Origin: Gammaproteobacteria bacterium
GTDB taxonomy: Bacteria > Pseudomonadota > Gammaproteobacteria > Pseudomonadales > Pseudohongiellaceae
Length of the DNA stretch: 56,136 bases
Direction: 5' to 3'
NCBI GenBank assembly: GCA_030831125.1
Contig: JAURLQ010000010.1
Span: forward strand, 1-56,136
This document shows, piece by piece, positions 15,067-23,592 of the stretch; the stretch's first letter is position 1, and each line of letters opens with the position of its first letter. Below the pieces are notes generated by a model, which worked only from the letters and a program-made list of their open reading frames with translations, was not told the origin of the DNA and did not search any database. A program made the translations under genes and the position numbers.

Positions 15067-17292
15067 CTAGATGACCTGCCAGCGGCGACGCAGCAGCCAC
15101 TCGGTCAATTTCAGCATGAACAGCAGCAGGAAAAAGAAAGGGGCGTCCCAGAGCCAGGAAATCTGCTGCTCAGTAATACCGGCACTGGAATAGCTGATGG
15201 CTTCTCGCATTTCTCCCCACTGCCGGGGTGCCCAGTACTGGCCGCCGGTGACGTCACTCACGCGTTCCAGCAGGGCACGGTTCTGTCTGATGTTGAAGGC
15301 TTCCTGCCCCTGTTCGAAACGGGTTGCAGTTGTTACGGAATTCACCAGTTCATCCCCCTTGCGGGAGATGGCCTCAACAGAGAACAGCCCATTGCTGGCG
15401 GGGGCAAAAGACGCCTGGTAGACGCCGGGTTGTCCTGCAACAGGCAGCAGGTCCAGATTGACCAGCTCATTTGTATCTGATGAAACCACGGCAGTAATTT
15501 CAAGGCCCTGATTTTCTTCGGTTTCAGGATCACGTAATTCCGCTCTTACCACTATGTTCTCGTTTTCCGCGTTGGCGCTCAGTTCAAAGGGGCGGGGTGA
15601 ATTGGCAACCAGATTGCGTGCCAGTTGACGCCAGAAGGTTTCATGGCTCAGATCCTCAAGCGGCATGCTCATCTGCCAGCGCCATGTCCCGCCGGTTGCC
15701 AGAATATAGCTTTGTCCACGACCGTAGGGCTGGGTAACCAGCAAGGGTTGCGGGCGTCCATCCACTATTACTTCCAGCAGGGTGGAAGCGGCTGGACGCA
15801 AAGGCCCCAGATTCTGGTAATCGGCCACTTCAGGCAGGGCATCCCACATTTCACCGTTTTCGGTTTCGCTGTCACTGAATTTGAGCATGGGAGCTGCTCT
15901 GCCGCTGTCGGTGAGCATGACCAGCACCTTCACGCGGTGGAAATCGGCATTTTCAAGGGAAAGTCGGGAAGGCAGGACTTCACTTACTATGGATTCTCCC
16001 CAGCCACCCAGGCCCAGGCCCTGCAGGCCGCCAATCATCAGCAGGCTGCCACCGCGTTCGCTGACAAAGTCGCGGATAAGCTCCTGCTGCTCCTGCGTGA
16101 ATTCGGCTACATTCATGCTGCCGATAATCAGGGCGTCGTACTTGAACAGTTCGGTGCGTTCCACCGGAAAGCCGTCTTCAAGCTCCTCGGGGCTGTCTAT
16201 GCCCTGGCGGTAGTATTTGTTCGGTGTAACCTTGAGCAGTGTTGAAAGCTGCAGACTGGGGTCGTCATTGAGCGCCCTTTGCATGAACTTGTATTCCCAG
16301 CGGGGCTCTCCTTCTATATACAGGAGTTTGTATCTACCTTCCGGGACATCCACCACGCTGGCTCTGCTGTTGTTGGCCAGAGTGCGCTCGCCATTGATCG
16401 GATCGAGGGTAAAACGCAGATCCAGCTGTCCCGGTTCCTCAACATTGATGTCTATGAAGGCCATCGTGGAATTCTGGGCAGGATCCAGTTCGATCTCTTC
16501 TGTAGAGAGGAAGGTATCCCCGTCGTAGACCTTGATACGAGCTGTGCCGCCGGCATCGTGCAGGATATTCACTCTGGCAGACAGCGTTGTACCGGCAAGT
16601 GCCTTGTCCGGCAGGTCCACTTCCTGCAGTTCCATATCTTCCGGTATGGTTTCGCGGCCTATGCCGACTGTATGGATGGGCACGCCATATCCGGCAATTT
16701 CATCAAGTTCGGCTGCACTGATATTGCCACTGTTGTCTGCTCCGTCACTGACCAGAATTACGGCGCCAAGAGAGGAGGCGCTGGCCTGACGCAAGGTCTG
16801 CAGGATGGATGTGCCGAGATCCGAGCTGTTGCCCGGTGCCGGCAGTTCCTCGAAGGAAGTCAGGGCGCGGGCGCTACTGTCGAAGCTGTATGGCAGGATA
16901 GTGTAGGTTTCGGCGAGTTCCTCAAGGGACTCGGGGGTGAGGAGATCTGCTGCCTGCACCATGCGCGTGGAGGTGCCGTCTGTCAGTGCCATGCTGCTGG
17001 AAGTGTCGAGCATGATGGCCACAGCATTTTCGCCAGGCAGCAGTCTTTCGTTTACCAGTGCTGGTTGCCAGACAACAAAAAGTACCAGCGCCAGCATCAG
17101 GCTCTGCAGCATGCCAAGCAGGCCCAATTGCCACCAGCGCATGCTGGTGCGTTTCAGGTACAAGGCAGCGCAAACAAGCAGTACGCAAATGGCGGCGAGG
17201 GCCCAAAGTAACCACACAGGCCAGCCACTGGCGAGTATGAACTCACTTTCATTGAATGCTTGTTGCGGATATTTGAAAAGAAATTCGAACAT
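15067..17292 (-). CDS. VWA and glutamine-amidotransferase-like membrane protein
   Basis: The first gene of the operon, 741 residues. Membrane helices lie at about 26-46 and 56-75, then a VWA domain with MIDAS DTSSS (96-100), a beta-sandwich region, a class I glutamine amidotransferase-like domain (about 325-480, including LLYIEGEPRWEYKF and LIIGS), another beta domain, and a C-terminal helix (about 717-732) followed by basic residues. This layout is common in MoxR-linked gene clusters. The amidotransferase-like domain lacks an obvious catalytic Cys-His pair and is probably structural. The operon promoter should lie between 17293 and the repeat at 17593; I see no clear -35/-10 pair. Confidence 0.85.
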   Translation of the reverse strand: MFEFLFKYPQQAFNESEFILASGWPVWLLWALAAICVLLVCAALYLKRTSMRWWQLGLLGMLQSLMLALVLFVVWQPALVNERLLPGENAVAIMLDTSSSMALTDGTSTRMVQAADLLTPESLEELAETYTILPYSFDSSARALTSFEELPAPGNSSDLGTSILQTLRQASASSLGAVILVSDGADNSGNISAAELDEIAGYGVPIHTVGIGRETIPEDMELQEVDLPDKALAGTTLSARVNILHDAGGTARIKVYDGDTFLSTEEIELDPAQNSTMAFIDINVEEPGQLDLRFTLDPINGERTLANNSRASVVDVPEGRYKLLYIEGEPRWEYKFMQRALNDDPSLQLSTLLKVTPNKYYRQGIDSPEELEDGFPVERTELFKYDALIIGSMNVAEFTQEQQELIRDFVSERGGSLLMIGGLQGLGLGGWGESIVSEVLPSRLSLENADFHRVKVLVMLTDSGRAAPMLKFSDSETENGEMWDALPEVADYQNLGPLRPAASTLLEVIVDGRPQPLLVTQPYGRGQSYILATGGTWRWQMSMPLEDLSHETFWRQLARNLVANSPRPFELSANAENENIVVRAELRDPETEENQGLEITAVVSSDTNELVNLDLLPVAGQPGVYQASFAPASNGLFSVEAISRKGDELVNSVTTATRFEQGQEAFNIRQNRALLERVSDVTGGQYWAPRQWGEMREAISYSSAGITEQQISWLWDAPFFFLLLFMLKLTEWLLRRRWQVI

Positions 17293-17592
17293 ACCACTTC
17301 AAACTTAAGGCAGCAGGAAACGCGTATACGCCTCCGGTTTTGGATCCCCTATGGAGCCTGTGGACAAGCTTGTCAGCAGGTTATCCGAAGGTCCCTGAAT
17401 ACCCCCTTTTTGTATCACGATCATTCCCGGAAGCTGAATGCTTTTTTCAAGGAGGGAGATGAATATAAGCATGAACTTCCTGAAAATACCATCACCGGCA
17501 GGTAGCCACAAAGGTGGGTCCAGCCACATCCTGTCCTTTCCTTTTTTCTGCCATGTTTGTCCAGGGCTCATCCATTCCCTGTACCTTTTCCT

Positions 17593-17778
17593 GGTAGTGG
17601 TCTGGTTTGAATTTCTCCTATCCCTTTGGTGGCGCGACTTGGCACTATTGTTTCTTCGACACGCCGTGAACCCATCCATGGGGGCTCGACTGCGGCATCC
17701 ATGCCGCAGACGGTCTCAGAACCAATAGTGCCAAGTCGCTTATCAAACACCCACTGAAATTCAAACCAGACCACTACC
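17593..17778. repeat. Structured repeat, copy B (complete, 186 bases)
   Basis: The complete copy. The outer arms 17593-17615 and 17756-17778 are a perfect 23-base inverted repeat; the inner arms 17634-17650 and 17723-17739 are a perfect 17-base inverted repeat. Inside are two small hairpins, CCCAT-CC-ATGGG (17671-17682) and TGCGGCAT-CC-ATGCCGCA (17691-17708), and the conserved TTCTTCGAC and GACGGTCTCAGA blocks. Compared with copy A, the inner arms differ at two positions on each side, and both differences are compensatory. The element lies between the divergently transcribed MoxR-VWA operon and the MBL-TPP operon. The rest of 17293-17922 holds no gene that I can support. Confidence 0.85.
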
Positions 17779-17922
17779 CTTTTTTGGTCCAGGTTGCCCT
17801 GTTTCAGGGGCTGGTTTATGCTCCATCGCTTCATGGCATCGACCAGAGATGAAGACAGGCTCCTGTCCTTGCTGATTTCAGCGATCAAAAAAAGAATTAT
17901 TCAACCAGGGGATCCAGTGATC

Positions 17923-18801
17923 ATGCGCAAATCAGTGAGTTTGCTGTTTTTTGTCCTCTCAGGCGGGCTGCAGGCACAGACAGACTATGACGCCATCCGG
18001 ATAACTGCCACTGATGTACTGCCGGGGATCTGGTATCTGCAGGGTGATGGCGGCAATATCGGCCTCAGCACAGGTGAAGATGGTGTCTTCATCATTGATG
18101 ACCAGTTTGCGCCGTTAACGGAAAAAATAAAGGCAAAAATTGCCGAATTCAGCAGCGAACCGGTCAAGTTCGTCATCAATTCCCACTTTCATTTTGATCA
18201 CAGCGATGGCAACGAGAATTTCGGTGCCGGTGGCGCCATTATCATTGCGCATGAAAATGCACGGATCAGGATGAGTGAAGACCATGTCATCAGCATTCTG
18301 GAACTCGACCAGTTGGCCTATGATGAAACCGGGCTGCCGGAGATCACGTTCACCGAGGACATGAGCCTGCATTTCAATGGTCATACCGTACAGTTGCATC
18401 ATTTTGGCCCCGGACATACCGATACTGATGCGGTAATCCATTTTGTCGAGGCCAATGTCATTCATACCGGAGACGTGTTTGTACGTTATGGCCTGCCGTT
18501 CATTGATGTGCCCAATGGCGGCAATCTCAACGGAATGATTCGGGTCATGCACGGCATTATTGGCCTGGCTGACGAAAACACGAAGATCATTCCCGGGCAT
18601 GGTGAGCTTGCCAGCCGCGCCGACATGGTGGCCTATGTCAGCATGCTGGAGACCATACGGGACCGGGTATACGAAGGTATCAAGGCGGGGATGACACTGT
18701 CGCAGATTACGGCAACCGAACCGACTCGCGGTTTTGCGGGTGGAGGCTTCCTGAACAACGAGAACTTCACAAAAATTGCCTACGACAGTTTTTTCAAATA
18801 G
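17923..18801 (+). CDS. MBL-fold metallo-hydrolase, secreted, active-site intact
   Basis: A 292-residue protein with a signal peptide (MRKSVSLLFF..., cleaved near LQAQ). The metallo-beta-lactamase fold motif HFHFDH has His88, His90, Asp92 and His93. Further ligands lie in GPGHTDTD (near 165), HTGDVF (near 187) and PGHGE (near 226), so both zinc sites look complete. It resembles the periplasmic quinoprotein relay system zinc metallohydrolases more than true beta-lactamases. I chose the ATG at 17923 because it gives a signal peptide and has AGGGGA about ten bases upstream. It is the first gene of a four-gene operon and ends 24 bases before the TPP enzyme. Substrate unknown. Confidence 0.85.
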   Translation: MRKSVSLLFFVLSGGLQAQTDYDAIRITATDVLPGIWYLQGDGGNIGLSTGEDGVFIIDDQFAPLTEKIKAKIAEFSSEPVKFVINSHFHFDHSDGNENFGAGGAIIIAHENARIRMSEDHVISILELDQLAYDETGLPEITFTEDMSLHFNGHTVQLHHFGPGHTDTDAVIHFVEANVIHTGDVFVRYGLPFIDVPNGGNLNGMIRVMHGIIGLADENTKIIPGHGELASRADMVAYVSMLETIRDRVYEGIKAGMTLSQITATEPTRGFAGGGFLNNENFTKIAYDSFFK

Positions 18802-18825
18802 CCAGTTCCACCGCAGGAGTAGTAG

Positions 18826-20475
18826 ATGCTTGCCCCCGAAGCCATTGCCCGCATACTGAAGGCAGAAGGCGTTAAATATCTGTTTGCCTATCCGCTCAAT
18901 CCCATCATTGAAGCTGCTGCAGCCGTCGATATCAGGCCCATCATAGTGCGGCAGGAGCGTGTCGGTGCGCATATGGCCGATGCAGTCAGCCGGATGAGCA
19001 GTGGTGACGAGATTGGCGTTTTTGTCATGCAGCATGGCCCCGGTGCCGAGAATGCTTTTGGTGGCGTAGCCCAGGCCTTTGGCGAGTCTGTGCCGGTGTT
19101 GTTCATGCCTGCGGGATACGACCGCAAACTTGCCCATTATTTCCCCAACTTCAACTCAACCCTCAATATGAGGCATGTCACCAAATGGGCTGAACCTTTG
19201 ACCAGTGGTGAGGAAGTTGCCAATGTGATGCGTCGTGCCTTCACCCAGTTGCGCAATGGCCGGCCGGGTCCGGTGCTGGTGGAAGTGCCATGGGATGTTT
19301 GCAAGGAGGTGGCGGATATCAGTGGCTATATGCCCAGTTACAAGACCCGTTATGCACCCGATCCTGCTGCCGTGAAACTGGCAGCCGCTTCACTCGCGGA
19401 TGCCGAAAAACCGGTGATTTATGCAGGCCAGGGCATTCACTATGCAAAAGCATGGAAGGAACTCAAGGCGCTTGCTGAACTTTTGAATGCTCCTGTTACC
19501 ACCAGTATTGCCGGCAAGAGTGCTTTTGACGAAACCCATCCGCTGGCGCTCGGGTCTGGTGGACATGCCACCACCAGAATGGTTTACGACTTTGTCTACA
19601 ACAGTGATCTGATATTCGGCATTGGCTGCAGTTTTGCCACAACAGCTTTCGGTACCCGCATGCCGCAGAACAAAAAAGTCATCCATGCCACACTGGATCC
19701 TGTTGATCTGAACAAGGATCTGAGATCAGTGCTTGGTCTGGTTGGGGATGCGAAGTTGACGCTTCAGGCGTTGTTGTCTGAACTGCAGGCGCTGAATCTG
19801 GGCAAGGCGCAAGGCAGGCAGGCATCAGTACCACGGGCCATCCGGGAAATGCGGGAGGCCTGGATGATGGAGTGGTTGCCCAAATTGACATCGGACCAGA
19901 AGCCGATGAGCCCCTACCGGGTGATTCACGAGCTGAACAGGCTGGTAGACAAGCAGAAGGTCGTGATAACGCATGATGCCGGAAGTCCCAGAGACCAGTT
20001 GATCCCGTTCTGGGAAAGTGTTGCACCACTCAGCTACATCGGCTGGGGCAAGACCACCCAGCTTGGATATGGATTGCCCCTTGCCATGGGCGCCAAACTG
20101 GCCCGGCCGGATTGTCTGTGCATCAATGTCTGGGGTGATGCTGCCATCGGATTTACCGGGATGGATTTTGAAACGGCAGTGAGAGAACGGATTCCGGTAC
20201 TGTCGATACTCTTCAACAACTTCAGCATGGCCATGGAATTACCGATCATGCCCGTTTCGACTGAAAAATTCAGATCCACCGATATCAGTGGCAATTATGC
20301 TGATATGGCAGTTGCCTTTGGCGGCTATGGTGAAAGGGTGGAAGACCCGACCGACATTGTGGCAGCGTTGCAGCGTGGCATTGCTGCAACTGAAAAAGGA
20401 CAACCCGCGTTGCTTGAATTCATCACCTGCAAGGAGCTCGATATGTCGCTGATGTATTCGGCATATGGCAAGTAG
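18826..20475 (+). CDS. Thiamine pyrophosphate-dependent enzyme (acetolactate synthase-like)
   Basis: A 549-residue member of the TPP-enzyme superfamily (COG0028 type). The N-terminal pyrimidine-binding domain has the cofactor-activating Glu44 in RQERVGAHMADA. A central domain follows, and the C-terminal diphosphate-binding domain has the motif starting GDAAIG (437-442) and ending NN (464-465); the usual GDG is GDA here. Such enzymes decarboxylate or ligate 2-oxo acids, or cleave oxalyl-CoA and 2-hydroxyacyl-CoA. The downstream OFA-type antiporter makes a small carboxylate plausible, but no formyl-CoA transferase or CoA ligase is nearby, so oxalate breakdown is not established. No signal peptide; cytoplasmic. 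Confidence 0.85.
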   Translation: MLAPEAIARILKAEGVKYLFAYPLNPIIEAAAAVDIRPIIVRQERVGAHMADAVSRMSSGDEIGVFVMQHGPGAENAFGGVAQAFGESVPVLFMPAGYDRKLAHYFPNFNSTLNMRHVTKWAEPLTSGEEVANVMRRAFTQLRNGRPGPVLVEVPWDVCKEVADISGYMPSYKTRYAPDPAAVKLAAASLADAEKPVIYAGQGIHYAKAWKELKALAELLNAPVTTSIAGKSAFDETHPLALGSGGHATTRMVYDFVYNSDLIFGIGCSFATTAFGTRMPQNKKVIHATLDPVDLNKDLRSVLGLVGDAKLTLQALLSELQALNLGKAQGRQASVPRAIREMREAWMMEWLPKLTSDQKPMSPYRVIHELNRLVDKQKVVITHDAGSPRDQLIPFWESVAPLSYIGWGKTTQLGYGLPLAMGAKLARPDCLCINVWGDAAIGFTGMDFETAVRERIPVLSILFNNFSMAMELPIMPVSTEKFRSTDISGNYADMAVAFGGYGERVEDPTDIVAALQRGIAATEKGQPALLEFITCKELDMSLMYSAYGK

Positions 20476-20550
20476 CGGCATTCTCAATACCGGATAAAAA
20501 AGAATATAGCGGGCGGCCTGCAAGACAGTTCGTCACAGCCAGGGGGAAAC

Positions 20551-21801
20551 ATGTTCAAGGCACTTCAGGAAAAACTGGGTCCGGGACTGCTGTATGCGGC
20601 AGTGGCGGTCGGCGTTTCACATCTGGTGTCTTCCACCACTGCCGGGGCCACTTATGGCTTTGTCATGGTGGGGTTCATGGTGCTGGTGTGCCTCGTGAAA
20701 TATCCCACATTCCTGTTTGGTGCAATCTATGCCGCTGCCACTGGTGAAACCCTGGTGGAAGGCTACACCCGAATGGGAAAATGGGTTGTTGTATTGTTTT
20801 TTCTCATGCAACTCTTCGAGTACACCTTCGCGATATCGGGTGTAACGGTTACCACAGCAGCCATTTTCAGGAGTGTCTTTGAACTGGAAATCGGTCTGGT
20901 GCTTGAGCTTGCACTGTTGAGTTCGTGCATGCTGGTCGTTGCATTGGGCCGCTATGCAGTGCTTGAAGATATTACCCGTGTTCTGGTTATCGTATTTTCC
21001 ATAGGTACAGTGTTTGCGGCAGTGATAGCCATCGGTGGCATTGATGCGGGTGGGGCCTCTCTCTCTGCAGACCTGACTTTTGATACGCCCACCATCCTGT
21101 TTCTTATTGCAGTTGCAGGCTGGATGCCTACAGGAACAGCCGGGTCGGTGGGCCTTTCCCTGTGGGTAAAAGCCAAAAGTATCAGACTCAAGCGGCCTGT
21201 CTCCACCAGCGAGGCCGTCTTTGATTTTCATGTGGGTTACGGTACGGCTATTTTCCTCGCTGTCTGTTTTGTGGCGCTTGGCACTTATGTCATGTATATC
21301 AATGGTGTTGCGGTGGAGAGAGACGGCGCACTGTTTGCTGCACAACTGATCAGTCTGTTTACTTCAACCATCGGCAGCTGGATCTATCCTGTCATTGCCA
21401 TAGCTGCCATCACAGTGATGTATTCCACACTGCTCACGCTGGTGGATCTGTTGCCGCGTTCTTCTGCAGCAGCCCTGGTGGAAATCTGTTCCACACCGGA
21501 GGAGGAAACTCCTGAAACCTTCAGCCGCTTTTACCTGATTTTCATTGGCGTGGAGCTGTTGCTGGTGTTGGGTGTGCTCCTGCTGCTGCTGGATTCATTC
21601 GGTACTTTCATTGCGTTGGTAACCTCAATGGGTTTCGTGGTTGCACCGGTATTTTCCTGGCTCAATCACAAGGCCATGTTCAGTTCACTGGTAAAACCCC
21701 AGGACCGGCCTGCTGAATATCTGCGCTGGTGGAGTATCAGTACCATCTTCATACTGACGATTGTGGCACTGATGTTTGTTTACATGACCTACCTGCAATA
21801 G
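20551..21801 (+). CDS. NRAMP-related membrane transporter without canonical metal ligands
   Basis: A 416-residue polytopic protein with about eleven membrane helices. The N-terminus GPGLLYAAVAVGVSHLVSS aligns with the first NRAMP helix, but the metal-binding DPGN is GVSH. The sixth-helix MPH motif is MPTGT. Asp, Asn and His ligands for manganese or iron are therefore absent. I recall an NRAMP-like subfamily with the same GVSHLV pattern whose substrate is unknown. Its place between a TPP enzyme and an OFA-type antiporter suggests an organic or other non-metal substrate. It has a distinct 75-base gap upstream with an AGGGGGA ribosome-binding site, and the next gene follows by 20 bases. Confidence 0.75.
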   Translation: MFKALQEKLGPGLLYAAVAVGVSHLVSSTTAGATYGFVMVGFMVLVCLVKYPTFLFGAIYAAATGETLVEGYTRMGKWVVVLFFLMQLFEYTFAISGVTVTTAAIFRSVFELEIGLVLELALLSSCMLVVALGRYAVLEDITRVLVIVFSIGTVFAAVIAIGGIDAGGASLSADLTFDTPTILFLIAVAGWMPTGTAGSVGLSLWVKAKSIRLKRPVSTSEAVFDFHVGYGTAIFLAVCFVALGTYVMYINGVAVERDGALFAAQLISLFTSTIGSWIYPVIAIAAITVMYSTLLTLVDLLPRSSAAALVEICSTPEEETPETFSRFYLIFIGVELLLVLGVLLLLLDSFGTFIALVTSMGFVVAPVFSWLNHKAMFSSLVKPQDRPAEYLRWWSISTIFILTIVALMFVYMTYLQ

Positions 21802-21821
21802 TGCCCACTGGAGGATTTCCG

Positions 21822-23510
21822 ATGTTTGAGCTGTTGTCAAAAGAGCGGATCATTGCAGAGCCTGGATTCAATCGCTGGAAAGTGCCCCCGGCATCAGTTG
21901 CCATTCATTTGTGCATAGGCTCCGTTTATGCGTGGAGCATTTACAACCCTCCACTGACGCGCCTGTTCGGCGTGGTTACACCAGCAGCGGATGACTGGAA
22001 CCTGCAGAGTGTCACCTGGATTTTTTCGGTGGCGATTGTCTTCCTGGGTCTTTCTGCTGCCTTTGCCGGACGCTGGCTCGAAAAGGTTGGTCCCCGCAAA
22101 GTGGGCACGGTAGCCGCTGTCTGCTGGGGTGGTGGTTACCTTATAGGCAGTTTGGGCATCATGACTCACCAGTTATGGCTGCTTTACCTCGGATATGGGG
22201 TGATAGGCGGATGCGGGCTAGGCCTGGGTTATGTATCACCGGTGAGCACCCTGATCCGCTGGTTTCCTGACAGGCGCGGCATGGCAACAGGTATGGCGAT
22301 CATGGGGTTTGGTGGCGGCGCCATCATTGGTGCGCCATTGAAACGCTTTTTCATGAAAATGTTCTATGAAGCACCTGAATATCTGGGGCCTGCAGAGCAG
22401 GTTGATCTCATCACTGAAGCAGGGCGCCGCTTTGTAGAGCAGGCCGGTCAGCGTCTTGAAGTAGTCGTTGCCGGAGCCAATGATGTGGCTGCCATGCTGG
22501 TACCTGGTCCGGAGGGTGTCTATGTGGTTGGTACCGGCACGCCCGGTGTGGCAGAGACCTTTATTGCATTGGGTTTGCTTTACTTTGTTGTCATGCTGGT
22601 GGCGGCATTTTCCTACCGGATTCCGCGAGAAGGCTGGCTACCGGATGGATGGACGCCTCCGCAGGAAGATCCCGAACACAAAAAACTCATTACGACGCAT
22701 CATGTTGATATTGATGAAGCAATGAAAACACCGCAGTTCTATCTGCTTTGGATAGTGCTCTGTATGAATGTATCAGCAGGTATAGGTGTGCTTGGGGTGG
22801 CCAGCACCATGATGAGTGAAATATTCGGTACCACACTCCCCGGAATAGTGGACGGGGCTTTTGCTGCCACCTATGTCAGCATGATCAGTGTATTCAACAT
22901 GCTTGGCAGGTTTATCTGGGCGTCGTCATCAGACTACATCGGACGCAAGAATACCTACTGGATATTCTTTGCACTGGGTATCGTGCTTTATTGCTCTGTG
23001 CCCTTTGCTGCCAGTCAGGTGAGCGTTAATCCATCAACAGTATGGCTGGTGCTTTTCTATGCTGCCACGATGATCATTTTCACCATGTACGGTGGCGGCT
23101 TTGCCACCATTCCCGCTTATCTTGCAGATGTATTCGGTACAAAATTCGTAGGTGGCATACACGGCAGGTTGTTGACTGCGTGGAGCACTGCGGGTGTGGT
23201 AGGACCTCTGGCGATAACCTCCTTGCGACAATCAGCTGTAACGAGCGCCATCGAGGATCTGGCAGGTCAGGTGAATCCGGCCGAATTCGAGCAGCGCTTC
23301 GGTGCACCGATTGCCCAGCTGGACCAGCTTGTGGCAACACAGACTGTCAACATTGCGAGACTGATGGAAATAGCGCCGGCAGGCACAGTAGATCCCACTT
23401 CAGGGGTTTACAACAGCACCATGTTCCTGATGGCAGCACTGCTGGCTGTAGGGCTTGTGAGCAATGCGCTGATGAAGCCGGTGAAGGAAAGCCACTATCT
23501 GAAGAATTGA
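21822..23510 (+). CDS. MFS transporter of the oxalate/formate antiporter (OFA) family
   Basis: A 562-residue major facilitator protein with about twelve membrane helices. Helix 1 has the OFA-type GSVYAWSIYNPPL pattern, and DRRGMATGMAIMGFGGGA follows helix 4. A loop of about 90 residues between helices 6 and 7 is longer than usual. OFA proteins exchange small carboxylates such as oxalate, formate or related acids across the inner membrane. The start at 21822 has a strong GGAGGA site six bases upstream; a longer frame from 21729 lies inside the preceding gene. It closes the MBL, TPP enzyme, NRAMP-like operon and supplies the best clue to its substrate class. Confidence 0.88.
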   Translation: MFELLSKERIIAEPGFNRWKVPPASVAIHLCIGSVYAWSIYNPPLTRLFGVVTPAADDWNLQSVTWIFSVAIVFLGLSAAFAGRWLEKVGPRKVGTVAAVCWGGGYLIGSLGIMTHQLWLLYLGYGVIGGCGLGLGYVSPVSTLIRWFPDRRGMATGMAIMGFGGGAIIGAPLKRFFMKMFYEAPEYLGPAEQVDLITEAGRRFVEQAGQRLEVVVAGANDVAAMLVPGPEGVYVVGTGTPGVAETFIALGLLYFVVMLVAAFSYRIPREGWLPDGWTPPQEDPEHKKLITTHHVDIDEAMKTPQFYLLWIVLCMNVSAGIGVLGVASTMMSEIFGTTLPGIVDGAFAATYVSMISVFNMLGRFIWASSSDYIGRKNTYWIFFALGIVLYCSVPFAASQVSVNPSTVWLVLFYAATMIIFTMYGGGFATIPAYLADVFGTKFVGGIHGRLLTAWSTAGVVGPLAITSLRQSAVTSAIEDLAGQVNPAEFEQRFGAPIAQLDQLVATQTVNIARLMEIAPAGTVDPTSGVYNSTMFLMAALLAVGLVSNALMKPVKESHYLKN

Positions 23511-23592
23511 TCCTGCCTGCAGTATCCAAAGGGACTGAAGCGATACAATTTACCCACAGTAACAGCGCCGCTTTTTCACGTATCCTCCACTG

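Noticed and set aside
18115-19137. A 340-codon minus-strand frame across the MBL and TPP genes
   Set aside because: It overlaps two genes with clear motifs and spans their junction; this is a shadow frame.
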